Shown: positions 7,447 through 15,246 of the stretch, piece after piece
How the letters are laid out: each line of letters begins with the position of its first letter
Position numbering within the stretch: position 1 is the first letter of the stretch
Assembly: GCA_964649005.1 (NCBI GenBank)
Contig: CAZYMD010000041.1
Location: forward strand, 1 to 29,753
Source: CAZGMJ01 sp964649005
Lineage (GTDB): Bacteria > Planctomycetota > Phycisphaerae > Sedimentisphaerales > Anaerobacaceae
Direction of reading: 5' to 3'
DNA: 29,753 nt
The notes under the pieces: model-generated
What the model was told of the DNA's origin: nothing
The model's input: the letters and a program-made list of their open reading frames with translations, nothing else
The model's database searches: none
Position numbers and translations under genes: made by a program

Positions 7447-9310
7447 TTTTGATTGTATTGTGGTAGGTGGAGGCCACGCAGGCACCGAAGCCGCTCACGC
7501 CGCTGCGATAATAGGCGCTAAAACCTGCCTGATCACCATCAGCAAAGACACCATCGCGAAGATGAGCTGCAATCCCGCCATCGGAGGCCTGGCCAAGGGG
7601 CAGATCGCCCGTGAAATCGACGCGCTCGGCGGCTTGATGGGACTCGCCATCGACGCCACGGGGATTCAGTTCCGAACGCTCAACAAATCCAAAGGCCCCG
7701 CCGTCCGGGCGCCAAGGGCACAGGCCGACAAGTACAAATACAAGGACTTCATCCGCCAAAAGCTCGAACACACAACCAACCTCACCATCGTCGAGGCAAT
7801 CGCCCGCGAACTCGTTGTCGATGGCGGCGCAGTCCGAGCTGTCGTTTGCAGCAACGGAAAAACCTACCTCGCCCCTACAGTCATCCTCACAACGGGAACA
7901 TTCCTCAGGGGCCTGATGCACATCGGGACCGATCAATTCCCAGGCGGCAGGCTCGATGAGCCAGCCGCCAACGAACTCTCAACGAGTCTGATGCAAATCG
8001 GCCTGGAACTAAAACGATTGAAAACAGGCACGCCCGCAAGACTCGACGGAAAAACTATTGATTTCGACAGCCTCGAAGCACAGCAAGGTGACGAGGACCC
8101 AAGACCTTTCTCATTTCTCAACGACAGAATAGACTGCAAACAGGTCCCCTGCTGGATCACCTACACTAACGAGCAGATACACAGCCTGATTCATAGCAAC
8201 CTACACCGGGCGCCTTTGTATTCGGGCCAGATCACCTCAACAGGCCCACGATACTGTCCGAGCATCGAAACTAAAATCTTGCGTTTCGCCGACAAGTCTC
8301 GACACCAGGTGTTTCTGGAACCTGAAGACCAGACCGTAACGACAATCTACTGCAACGGCATCAGCACCTCACTGCCAAAAGATGTGCAGGACGAAATGCT
8401 AAGACTGCTTCCCGGCACGCAAAAAGCTCGTATCGTCCATTATGGCTACGCCATAGAATATGACTACGCCCCGCCGACACAGCTCCATAGCAGCCTTGAA
8501 ACCAAAAACATTTCCGGACTTTTTCTCGCCGGACAGATCAACGGCACAAGCGGATATGAAGAAGCTGCAGGGCAGGGAATCCTTGCAGGCATTAACGCCG
8601 CCCGCAAACTCCGGAGCGAAGAACCAATAGTGCTCGGCAGAGATCAGGCGTATATTGGCATTATGATTGATGACCTGATGACAAGGGGTATAGACGAACC
8701 TTATAGGATGTTCACATCACGTGCTGAATTCAGGCTGTCACTAAGGTCTGATAACGCAGACCGAAGACTGACGCAAATCGGCAGATCAGTCGGGACCGTA
8801 AACGATTATCGCTGGAACAAATTCAAGCACAAGCTCTCAAGCATTCGAAAACTAAGAGATTATCTGACCTGCACTCGACGCGGCCCGATCAGTCTTTGGG
8901 ACGAGCTGCGTCGGCCCGATAACACGATTGCTGAAGCACTCCAAAGCGACGCGGCAGTCAGGACCATGAACGTCTCTGATGAAGTGATCGAAGCAGTGAC
9001 AATCGATGCCAAGTATGAGGGCTACCTCGTCAAGCAGGATCGTCTTGTCGCAAACCTTCAGACATTGGAAAACAAAAAGATCCCACCCAATCTTGATTAC
9101 AGGACCATTACTCACCTAAGAGCCGAAGCCAAAGAGAAGCTCTCGGCCTTCAGCCCGGGCACACTCGGTCAGGCCTCACGAATAAGTGGAATAACACCTG
9201 CCGATATCACAGTAATCCAGGTGCATTTGAGAAAAACCGGTTTCAACAGAGCCCCGACAGCTAAACCTAATGGCCGCCGGGAAGGTAATTCCGATGGCCG
9301 AACTAACTGA
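7433..9310 (+). CDS. mnmG: tRNA uridine-5-carboxymethylaminomethyl modification enzyme MnmG (GidA)
   Basis: 625 residues, full length. With MnmE it installs the (carboxymethyl)aminomethyl group on wobble uridine 34 of certain tRNAs, using FAD, folate and NADH. The N-terminal FAD-binding loop 'CIVVGGGHAGTEAAHAAA' (residues 8-25) is followed by the family signature 'KMSCNPAIGGLAKGQIAREI'. Other diagnostic pieces are 'GTFLRGLMHIG', 'RLKTGTPARLDG', 'GPRYCPSIETKILRF', 'GYEEAAGQGILAGINAA', 'TSRAEFRLSLRSDNAD' and the C-terminal 'ASRISGITPADITVIQVHL'. It begins inside acpS (14-nt overlap), and its own end overlaps the radical SAM gene by 17 nt, giving a tightly coupled trio. Confidence 0.98.
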   Translation: MKASDFDCIVVGGGHAGTEAAHAAAIIGAKTCLITISKDTIAKMSCNPAIGGLAKGQIAREIDALGGLMGLAIDATGIQFRTLNKSKGPAVRAPRAQADKYKYKDFIRQKLEHTTNLTIVEAIARELVVDGGAVRAVVCSNGKTYLAPTVILTTGTFLRGLMHIGTDQFPGGRLDEPAANELSTSLMQIGLELKRLKTGTPARLDGKTIDFDSLEAQQGDEDPRPFSFLNDRIDCKQVPCWITYTNEQIHSLIHSNLHRAPLYSGQITSTGPRYCPSIETKILRFADKSRHQVFLEPEDQTVTTIYCNGISTSLPKDVQDEMLRLLPGTQKARIVHYGYAIEYDYAPPTQLHSSLETKNISGLFLAGQINGTSGYEEAAGQGILAGINAARKLRSEEPIVLGRDQAYIGIMIDDLMTRGIDEPYRMFTSRAEFRLSLRSDNADRRLTQIGRSVGTVNDYRWNKFKHKLSSIRKLRDYLTCTRRGPISLWDELRRPDNTIAEALQSDAAVRTMNVSDEVIEAVTIDAKYEGYLVKQDRLVANLQTLENKKIPPNLDYRTITHLRAEAKEKLSAFSPGTLGQASRISGITPADITVIQVHLRKTGFNRAPTAKPNGRREGNSDGRTN

Positions 9311-10310
9311 CAACATCTACAATCAGAACCTGGCCAGACACGAGCCGAAGATGAAGCTCTGGCGTTCGGCGGGACTGATGCTTACGTACAAATGCAATTG
9401 CGCCTGCGAGTTCTGCTACTACCACTGTGGCCCGGACAAGGGGGGCCTGATGGCGGTTGAAACAGCTATCGCCGCATGGACTTCGCTAAAAACGCTGGCA
9501 GGCGACGCAGCCAACATCCATCTCACGGGGGGCGAGCCATTTCTCTACTGGGATAGACTGATCGAGATACTGGAAAGAGCTTCGCACGAACGTCTTGGGA
9601 AAGTGGATCTGATCGAAACCAATGGCTTCTGGGCTACTGACGACAAAGTCATACACAAATGTCTATCGCAGCTCGATAGGCTCGGTATGCACCGACTGAA
9701 AATCAGCGTCGATCCCTTTCATCTCAAATATGTCGATATCAGTCTTGTACGCCGGCTGGCTCGCGTTGCCATCGAAATGCTGGGCCCAGAGCGTGTGCAG
9801 GTCCGCTGGCGCAAGTATCTTGAAGAGGCACAGGACATACCAACACTGCCATCAGAGCAATTAGAGCAGCAGTATATCAACAGCCTGAATGATTATCCCT
9901 GCCGGTTCACTGGTCGTGCAGCGGGAAGACTGGCCGCACTTCGCGCCTCGCAAACAACCGAGGAGATTGCTACGAAAAACTGCCGCACAGATTTCCTTGG
10001 AGCAAAGGGCGTACACATCGATCCATTCGGAAACGTTTTCAGCAGCACCTGCAGCGGGATCATCATCGGGAACATTACACAAAAACCACTCGATAAGATA
10101 TGGAGGAACTTCAATCCGAACAGTGACAGCCTCATAGGTAGGCTATTCCACAGTGGCCCGGCCGGGCTGCTTGAACAAGCCAAAACCCTCGGATACAAAC
10201 AATCGGAAAAATACGCAGGCAAATGCCATCTATGCACCAGCGTCAGGCAGTATCTATTTGAAAAGGGCGTCGAACAGGAGGTTCTTGGACCGGAAGAATG
10301 CTATGGCTGA
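9294..10310 (+). CDS. Radical SAM protein with cysteine-rich C-terminal region, substrate unknown
   Basis: 338 residues from ATG 9294, chosen because GGGAAGG (9279-9285) lies 8 nt upstream; an in-frame ATG at 9270 lacks a site. The 4Fe-4S motif CX3CX2C is in 'YKCNCACEFCYYHCG' (Cys34, Cys38 and Cys41 in this numbering). It is followed by the SAM-binding 'LTGGEPFLYW' and 'IETNGFW', and 'LKISVDPFHLKYV' fits the barrel. The C-terminal part has cysteines in 'YPCRFTGRAAG', 'KNCRTDF', 'VFSSTCSG', 'GKCHLCTSV' and 'PEECYG', suggesting auxiliary cluster(s) as in SPASM-like proteins. It overlaps mnmG by 17 nt, so the two are probably co-translated. No small peptide substrate gene is visible beside it. 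Radical SAM membership is certain; the reaction is unknown. Confidence 0.9.
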   Translation: MAELTDNIYNQNLARHEPKMKLWRSAGLMLTYKCNCACEFCYYHCGPDKGGLMAVETAIAAWTSLKTLAGDAANIHLTGGEPFLYWDRLIEILERASHERLGKVDLIETNGFWATDDKVIHKCLSQLDRLGMHRLKISVDPFHLKYVDISLVRRLARVAIEMLGPERVQVRWRKYLEEAQDIPTLPSEQLEQQYINSLNDYPCRFTGRAAGRLAALRASQTTEEIATKNCRTDFLGAKGVHIDPFGNVFSSTCSGIIIGNITQKPLDKIWRNFNPNSDSLIGRLFHSGPAGLLEQAKTLGYKQSEKYAGKCHLCTSVRQYLFEKGVEQEVLGPEECYG

Positions 10311-10322
10311 GACTTAAATGTC

Positions 10323-10339
10323 GATGCCTGAAACGCATC
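10323..10339. terminator. Possible hairpin terminator between convergent genes
   Basis: GATGC-CTGAAAC-GCATC forms a 5-bp stem 13 nt after the radical SAM stop. The right arm with its flank (AAACGCATC, 10331-10339) is also an exact reverse complement of GATGCGTTT at 10361-10369, inside the end of the facing gene, so two exclusive hairpins can form. There is no clear T tract in either direction. Confidence 0.3.
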
Positions 10340-10354
10340 CTTGTAATAGGAAGA

Positions 10355-11476
10355 CTACTCGATGCGTTTGGCGCCTGATATCGCAGCGGCTTCTATCTCG
10401 AAAAGCAAATCGTCCCGGCAGACATCACATACAACCGTCACCCAGGGCCAGTCGATCTGACTTCTGAACGTCTCGAAAGCCCGCTTGATATCAGTTGTCT
10501 TGCAGTAGGCCATGACCTGAACAACATCGTTGTCGCCCAGCCCCATGTCACCCAGGACAGCCCGAACGTTCTCTATAGTCGTCTCTATTTGAGCGGGACC
10601 GTCATCAATGTTCGTCGTGGCGCCGGAGGCATCTATGGACGCGGTCCCGGAAACAAACACAGTTCGCCCCGCAGGAGTATAAACTCTTGCGGCGCGGGAA
10701 AAAGCTGATCCATATTCCAGAGCACACTGCTGTTTACCCAGAGCCCCGAGGTACTCCGTTGTTCCTTTAGCCCCAAGCACCGCAACAAGATCCATCGACA
10801 GTTGCTCCCCGCTGGCCGGTCCCAGACCAATGCCCGTGCTGGCAGGCATGGATTGACGCGTGCCGGCCCCGACAAGGCCACGCTCGCGGAAGAACTCCGT
10901 CCGAACGTGATTGAAATCGTCGTACCAGGACAGAATATCGCCGAGCCACATCCACGTACGCGCAACCGAAAGAAAATCGGCTCCGAACTGTTCGAGTATC
11001 GACTCGGCACTATTGAAAATCGCACACGCCTGATCGGGGGCCTGCTCGCTCGAAGAATCCGCTATCGCCGATAGAGTTAGGTAGCCGCGGTCGGACATTC
11101 TGACGACTCGTCCGCAAGCTGCCTGGCCCAACCTGACAACCTCAACATCCGAGACGCCCGCCACTGCATGTACTTGTACACCCACGAAGGGACACGCCCC
11201 CTCCGCTTGGCTTACAAGGTAGCTGGCTTCCACCCCGTCATCAAGCTCGCCGTAAACCTGACCGCGCACGGTTCGAAGCATACCAGCGGTCTCAACGGCG
11301 CAGAAAACACGCTCCTGAATAATGCAGGCCTTCATGGATAAAAGACGATCGCGGATGCGAGTGAACGCATCTCTCGCCTGTTGTTCGAGTGACAGCGCAG
11401 AGTCGGCGGCGGCCCAGAGATAGACCTCTGTCGCCTCTGGTGATTCAGCGATACGTGTGTCAAGATCTACAGTCAT
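10355..11476 (-). CDS. Chorismatase (FkbO/Hyg5)-like protein with RidA-type C-terminal domain
   Basis: 373 residues from ATG 11476; GGAGGG at 11487-11492 fits this start better than the upstream TTG at 11500. The C-terminal 120 residues are RidA/YjgF-like ('VFVSGTASIDASGATTNIDD', 'TIENVRAVLGDMGLGDNDVV'). The middle part reads like the chorismatase family: 'ARTWMWLGDILSWYDDFNHV', 'RTEFFRERGLVG', 'SMPASTGIGLGP', 'EYGSAFSRAARV'. Known chorismatases hydrolyse or rearrange chorismate to make starter units for secondary metabolites; many annotated Rid-family proteins share this architecture without a proven reaction. It stands alone on this strand with its own promoter, facing the radical SAM gene, and no polyketide or aromatic-pathway genes are nearby. 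The fold is likely; the substrate is inferred. Confidence 0.75.
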   Translation of the reverse strand: MTVDLDTRIAESPEATEVYLWAAADSALSLEQQARDAFTRIRDRLLSMKACIIQERVFCAVETAGMLRTVRGQVYGELDDGVEASYLVSQAEGACPFVGVQVHAVAGVSDVEVVRLGQAACGRVVRMSDRGYLTLSAIADSSSEQAPDQACAIFNSAESILEQFGADFLSVARTWMWLGDILSWYDDFNHVRTEFFRERGLVGAGTRQSMPASTGIGLGPASGEQLSMDLVAVLGAKGTTEYLGALGKQQCALEYGSAFSRAARVYTPAGRTVFVSGTASIDASGATTNIDDGPAQIETTIENVRAVLGDMGLGDNDVVQVMAYCKTTDIKRAFETFRSQIDWPWVTVVCDVCRDDLLFEIEAAAISGAKRIE

Positions 11477-11556
11477 ATCAATCACACCCTCCAGGGTCAA
11501 ACTGTCTAATCGGCCGTATACCTTGGTTAAAACCGATCTTACAACACGAAATCTAT

Positions 11557-11585
11557 ATTATACCATAGTTCTATCGGCAAATCAA
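11557..11585 (-). promoter_or_regulatory. Sigma-70-type promoter of the chorismatase/RidA-like gene
   Basis: Read on the minus strand: TTGATT (11580-11585), 17-nt spacer, then a perfect TATAAT (11557-11562). The leader to ATG 11476 is roughly 75 nt. This is the best promoter match in the window, and a 9-bp inverted repeat lies about 20 nt upstream of the -35 box. Confidence 0.6.
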
Positions 11586-11604
11586 TAGTGACCTCTACGC
11601 AATT

Positions 11605-11636
11605 GACACGTTTTCCGACACCCTTACAAACGTGTC
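11605..11636. repeat. Inverted repeat upstream of the promoter, possible operator
   Basis: GACACGTTT (11605-11613) and AAACGTGTC (11628-11636) are exact reverse complements with 14 nt between them. It lies immediately upstream of the minus-strand -35 box, where an activator could bind. There is no T tract, so a terminator is less likely. Confidence 0.4.
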
Positions 11637-12057
11637 TATGCGGGGAGCCGCCAGGAAGTCTCTTTTTTCGGACTTTCAGTGACATACCCTGATCGGCTCA
11701 TCGCTCGGGATCGGGCATCCAATTTCCCAGTGAACGGTAAAGTCTGCCCACGGCCGTGCTTTTGATGGTACGGCATGACCGCCAACCAATACTACACCAG
11801 GAATGGCCTAAGAGGCTGCGTGAATCCATGAGGAATCCGTGATTGTGTCAGACTTCGACCTCATCTTTCAGCAGCCAAGCCGTCGCCGCGCAGTTCTGAC
11901 TCAATCCCACCGGCCCAATCTGGATGTTGCGCAACCCCGGTTCCAGACTATGTCATAGTCACCCATGTCAGGTGCTTTCGCGCAAATGGCGGGCTGAAAC
12001 CGGAAAATAGCTTGAACTTTTCCTTTATGTGCGCATCTTCATTGCTGAGGACGCCAA
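11637..12057. other. Intergenic region between divergent genes, no supported gene
   Basis: This is part of a stretch of about 580 bases between the chorismatase-like gene and the ECF sigma gene. Its chorismatase-side portion holds the promoter and inverted repeat listed separately. The rest contains a short stem AAGTC...GACTT near 11656-11675 and a near-perfect palindrome GACTAT-GTC-ATAGTC at 11946-11960. The ribosome binding site GAGG at 12047-12050 serves the sigma gene. On the minus strand a 34-codon open segment (11848-11952) reads like the tail of a protein ('LRNIQIGPVGLSQN', 'ATAWLLKDEVEV', stop) but has no start codon; it may be a gene remnant. I see no RNA gene or insertion sequence. 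Confidence 0.5.
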
Positions 12058-12591
12058 ATGAATGAACGCCACCAGATACTGGAGCAAATTCTAATACTCA
12101 GATGCCAGATGGGTGACAAAGCAGCTTTTGCCGAACTCTTCAATCGCCACGAAGCGCCGCTGCGATACTTCGTCAGCCACTTGTTGGCCGACAAGCAAAC
12201 ATCTGACGACATGCTGCAGGAGATTTGGCTCAGCGTCCTCGCCAAAATAAGCACCCTCAAAAAAGCAGATGCTTTTAGAGCCTGGCTCTACCGCATTGCC
12301 CGCAATAAAGTGTATCAACAGTTGCGAAGGACTCAGCAGGCAACAAAAATCCAGGAAGAGCTGCCGCTGATCGCAGAGACCGAAGATTGCGAATTCTCTG
12401 CCGAGGATGCAGAACGAATACATCAATCTCTGGCCAAACTTAAAATAGAACACAGGGAAGCCCTCATGCTTCGGTTCCTGGAGCAGATGCCATATCAACA
12501 AATGGCAGAGGTCACAGGCTGCAACGTGGGGACCATTCGATCGAGAATCCACTATGCAAAACTCGCCCTTAGGCAAGAATTGGAGAAATAG
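12058..12591 (+). CDS. ECF-type RNA polymerase sigma factor
   Basis: 177 residues. Region 2 spans residues about 18-85 ('AAFAELFNRHEAPLRYFVSH', 'DDMLQEIWLSVLAKI', 'AFRAWLYRIARNKVYQQLRR'). Region 4 spans residues about 122-172 ('IEHREALMLRFLEQMPYQQM', 'GCNVGTIRSRIHYAKLALR'), a standard promoter-binding HTH. GAGG lies 7 nt before the ATG. The next gene starts 2 nt after the stop and encodes a two-helix membrane protein, the usual layout of a sigma factor with its membrane-bound regulator. The sulfatase lies further downstream and could be a target. No clear promoter was found upstream, apart from a palindrome at 11946-11960. Confidence 0.93.
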   Translation: MNERHQILEQILILRCQMGDKAAFAELFNRHEAPLRYFVSHLLADKQTSDDMLQEIWLSVLAKISTLKKADAFRAWLYRIARNKVYQQLRRTQQATKIQEELPLIAETEDCEFSAEDAERIHQSLAKLKIEHREALMLRFLEQMPYQQMAEVTGCNVGTIRSRIHYAKLALRQELEK

Positions 12592-12593
12592 CC

Positions 12594-13004
12594 ATGAAGA
12601 ACTCAGATAATCTCAAAAATGAACTGATTAAGCAGATGGACACAAACTCTGAAACAATCGGCGGCAGGAAAAAATCTCCCGAGCAGATACTTGCCATCGA
12701 TACCGCGAGGCTCAGACGACTCAAACGAGTTACTATCTTCAGTTGGATACTGTCCGGGTTTCTGTTCATTATTGGGGCTATAATCGAAAAAGAACAAGCC
12801 TTTCAACAAGCGTTTCCTCTCCTGACCAGACCCGAACAACAAGTTATACTCTGCCTGCCCATGGTGCTGCGGGCCATGCTCACAATTTCCCTCTTCCTCA
12901 CGATCATGCTCTACGTCCGGGCCAAAACCCTTTCAATGCACCAGATTCAAGCCCGCCTGTCCAACATCGAAATGCTGCTGAAGAAGATGTGTGACGACAA
13001 GTAG
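12594..13004 (+). CDS. Two-helix membrane protein, putative anti-sigma partner
   Basis: 136 residues; no named family recognised. A polar N-terminal tail (1-43, 'SPEQILAIDTARLRRLKRVT') is followed by helix 46-64 ('IFSWILSGFLFIIGAII'), a short loop, helix about 84-107 ('VILCLPMVLRAMLTISLFL') and a C-terminal amphipathic or coiled segment ('HQIQARLSNIEMLLKKM'). Both tails are predicted cytoplasmic, with a small external loop (about 65-83). It starts 2 nt after the ECF sigma stop, using GGAG (12582-12585) within the sigma gene, so the two are co-translated. Position and topology suggest control of the sigma factor, but there is no zinc-binding HxxxCxxC motif of classic anti-sigma factors, so this is inference. 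Confidence 0.75.
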   Translation: MKNSDNLKNELIKQMDTNSETIGGRKKSPEQILAIDTARLRRLKRVTIFSWILSGFLFIIGAIIEKEQAFQQAFPLLTRPEQQVILCLPMVLRAMLTISLFLTIMLYVRAKTLSMHQIQARLSNIEMLLKKMCDDK

Positions 13005-13090
13005 CAGGCCGGATATTTTCTTCCGTGCGCTTGAAAAAAGTGTATGATAGTTATTGCCACAACGACAGACTCCTGGATGTGAGGTAATAC

Positions 13091-14503
13091 ATGAATAGAA
13101 GGCAGTTCCTTAAATTCGCCGCGTCTGGGGCAACTACATTTGCAATGTCCCACACGGCATTCCCCGCCAGCCCAAACAAAGACAAACCCAACGTCCTGTT
13201 CATGGCCATCGACGACCTGAACGACTGGATCGGGTGCCTCGGTGGACATCCAGACGTCAAAACCCCAAACCTTGACAGGCTCGCAAAACGCGGTGTGCTT
13301 TTTACCAACGCCCATTGTTCCGCTCCCGCCTGCAATCCATCCCGCGCCAGCCTCATGACAGGGATTCTACCGTCCACATCAGGCGTTTATCACAACCCAC
13401 AGCCCTGGAGACAGTCTCCGGTGCTGAAAAATGCCGTCACTATCCCACAGCACTTCATGAATAACGGCTATTGCGCCGTTGGCGGTGGTAAAATCTATCA
13501 CGGTGCATTCCCCGATCCGCCCTCCTGGCAGGACTATTTTCCGTCCCAAAAGAAGAACAAACCCGATGATCAGATGCCGCCGAACCGGCCAGTAAACGGA
13601 ATCCCTAATACAGCGCACTTCGACTGGGGCCCGCTCGATGTTGAAGACAACCAAATGGGCGACTACAAAGTCGCTGACTGGGCAATCTCAGAGCTGCAAA
13701 AAAACCACGACAAACCATTCTTCCTTGGATGCGGTTTCTTCCGCCCGCACCTGCCCTGGTACGTGCCGAGGAAATACTTCGATATGTACCCAGCCGACAA
13801 AGTGACACTGCCCAGCGTCAATGAAAACGATCTTGACGACGTGCCTGAGATCGGCAAAAAGATGGCTAAGCCGCAAAAAGATCATCGCAAGGTTCTCAAG
13901 CACAACCAATGGCGCAAAGCAGTCCAGGGCTACTTAGCTTCGATCAGCTTCGTCGATACCTGTGTAGGCAGAGTCATCGAAGCGATGGACAAAAGCAAAT
14001 ACTCAGACAATACCATCATCGTCCTATGGAGCGATCATGGCTGGCACTTAGGCGAGAAATTGCACTGGCGCAAATTCGCCCTCTGGGAGGAGGCAACACA
14101 CAACGTCCTAATGGTCGTTGCACCGGGCGTCACCAAGTCCGATCAGAGATGTGCCCGCCCCGTTACCATGCTCGATATCTACCCAACGCTGATCGACCTG
14201 TGCGGCTTGACTCCGAAGCCGGAACTCCAGGGCCGGAGCCTGGTCCCGCTGTTGAAAGATCCAACTGCAAAGTGGCAGCGCCCCGCCCTGACAACTCACG
14301 GCCGAAACAACCACTCCATCCGTGACGAGCGCTGGCGATATATCCGCTATAGCGATGGCACCGAAGAGCTTTACGACCACGAAAAAGATCCGCTGGAATG
14401 GACCAATCTCGCAACGAACCCACAGTATGCATCAGTTAAAAAACGCATGGGCGAGTGGCTACCTGGAAAAAATGCCCCGGATGTGCCCAAGACGCGATCA
14501 TAA
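13091..14503 (+). CDS. Tat-exported sulfatase, iduronate-2-sulfatase-like (family S1)
   Basis: 470 residues. The N-terminus 'MNRRQFLKFAASGATTFAMS' carries a twin-arginine motif, so export of the folded enzyme is expected. The formylglycine motif is C-N-P-S-R at Cys81-Arg85, in 'APACNPSRASLMTG'; Cys81 must be oxidised by a maturase. Metal ligands Asp41 and Asp42 ('FMAIDDLNDW') and 'IIVLWSDHGWHLGEK' are present. 'HPDVKTPNLDRLAKRGVLFT' and 'LGEKLHWRKFALWEEATHNV' resemble the iduronate-2-sulfatase branch, which points to removal of sulfate from polysaccharide. The start follows GAGG at 13081-13084. It lies 86 nt after the membrane-protein gene of the sigma pair. No formylglycine-generating enzyme is seen in this window. 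Confidence 0.95.
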   Translation: MNRRQFLKFAASGATTFAMSHTAFPASPNKDKPNVLFMAIDDLNDWIGCLGGHPDVKTPNLDRLAKRGVLFTNAHCSAPACNPSRASLMTGILPSTSGVYHNPQPWRQSPVLKNAVTIPQHFMNNGYCAVGGGKIYHGAFPDPPSWQDYFPSQKKNKPDDQMPPNRPVNGIPNTAHFDWGPLDVEDNQMGDYKVADWAISELQKNHDKPFFLGCGFFRPHLPWYVPRKYFDMYPADKVTLPSVNENDLDDVPEIGKKMAKPQKDHRKVLKHNQWRKAVQGYLASISFVDTCVGRVIEAMDKSKYSDNTIIVLWSDHGWHLGEKLHWRKFALWEEATHNVLMVVAPGVTKSDQRCARPVTMLDIYPTLIDLCGLTPKPELQGRSLVPLLKDPTAKWQRPALTTHGRNNHSIRDERWRYIRYSDGTEELYDHEKDPLEWTNLATNPQYASVKKRMGEWLPGKNAPDVPKTRS

Positions 14504-14535
14504 AACAACAAGGCCGGAAATTCACCAACACCCTG

Positions 14536-15210
14536 TCAATCACGCTTGTGAGGCAACTGCGGAATAAGCCACGACAAAAAAGCGTCCGCGCTGCGGGTTT
14601 GTATGAGGATTTTGCCAGGGCCGGTTAGCTCGCAAACCAGTCCCTCACCACTAAACAACGTGGACTTCAATCCTCCGACGCGTTTAACGCCGTAGCCCAC
14701 ACCCTCATCAAACGCCACCATGTGGCCGGTATCGACGGTGTACTTCTGCCCCGCCGCCAGTTGCACCTCGTGGATCGCGCCATAGCTCGATAGAAACACC
14801 ATCCCCGTACCACTCATCCTCAACAGGAACAGCCCCTCTCTTGAGAAGAATGTTTTTGCGCCGCCCCATTTTGTGTTCACTTCAATCTCAGGCGAGGCGG
14901 CTATATACGCACCCGACTGGGCGAATATCGTCTGGCCTTTAAGCTCGACTGCGTAAATGTCACCAGGCAGAGAAGGCGCGAATGTCACTTCACCAGCCTC
15001 GCGCGCGTTGAATGTATTAACGAAAAAGCTCTCACCGCCAAGGACACTCCTTTTCAAAGCACCGAAGATTCCGCCCTTCGCTGCAGTTTGCATTTCTATT
15101 CCACTCGACATGCTCACCATCGCACCCGACTCGGCACAAACACTTTCGGCCTGACCCAGCGAGACTTTAAGAAGAGAATACGAAGGCGTGTACAGTATTT
15201 CATGTTCCAT
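14536..15210 (-). CDS. AIM24/TIGR00266-family protein
   Basis: 224 residues, the usual length. This is a beta-rich family of unknown function found in bacteria and, as AIM24, in mitochondria. Characteristic pieces are 'SLGQAESVCAESGAMVSMSS', 'ALKRSVLGGESFFVNTF', 'TIFAQSGAYIAASPEIEVNT', 'FFSREGLFLLRMSG' and 'STLFSGEGLVCELTGPGKIL'. The start has AAGGAG (15221-15226) 10 nt upstream. It lies 36 nt downstream of the coiled-coil lipoprotein gene on the same strand, so the two are probably an operon. There is no signal peptide. It converges on the sulfatase gene with only 32 nt between the stops. Confidence 0.9.
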   Translation of the reverse strand: MEHEILYTPSYSLLKVSLGQAESVCAESGAMVSMSSGIEMQTAAKGGIFGALKRSVLGGESFFVNTFNAREAGEVTFAPSLPGDIYAVELKGQTIFAQSGAYIAASPEIEVNTKWGGAKTFFSREGLFLLRMSGTGMVFLSSYGAIHEVQLAAGQKYTVDTGHMVAFDEGVGYGVKRVGGLKSTLFSGEGLVCELTGPGKILIQTRSADAFLSWLIPQLPHKRD

Positions 15211-15246
15211 TTTCTTGCGACTCCTTTTAATCCGGAGTGTCGGAAG

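Noticed and set aside
11539..11685. A 48-codon minus-strand ORF upstream of the chorismatase-like gene
   Set aside because: It overlaps the TATAAT promoter and the inverted repeat, has no properly spaced ribosome binding site, and its sequence resembles no family I know.
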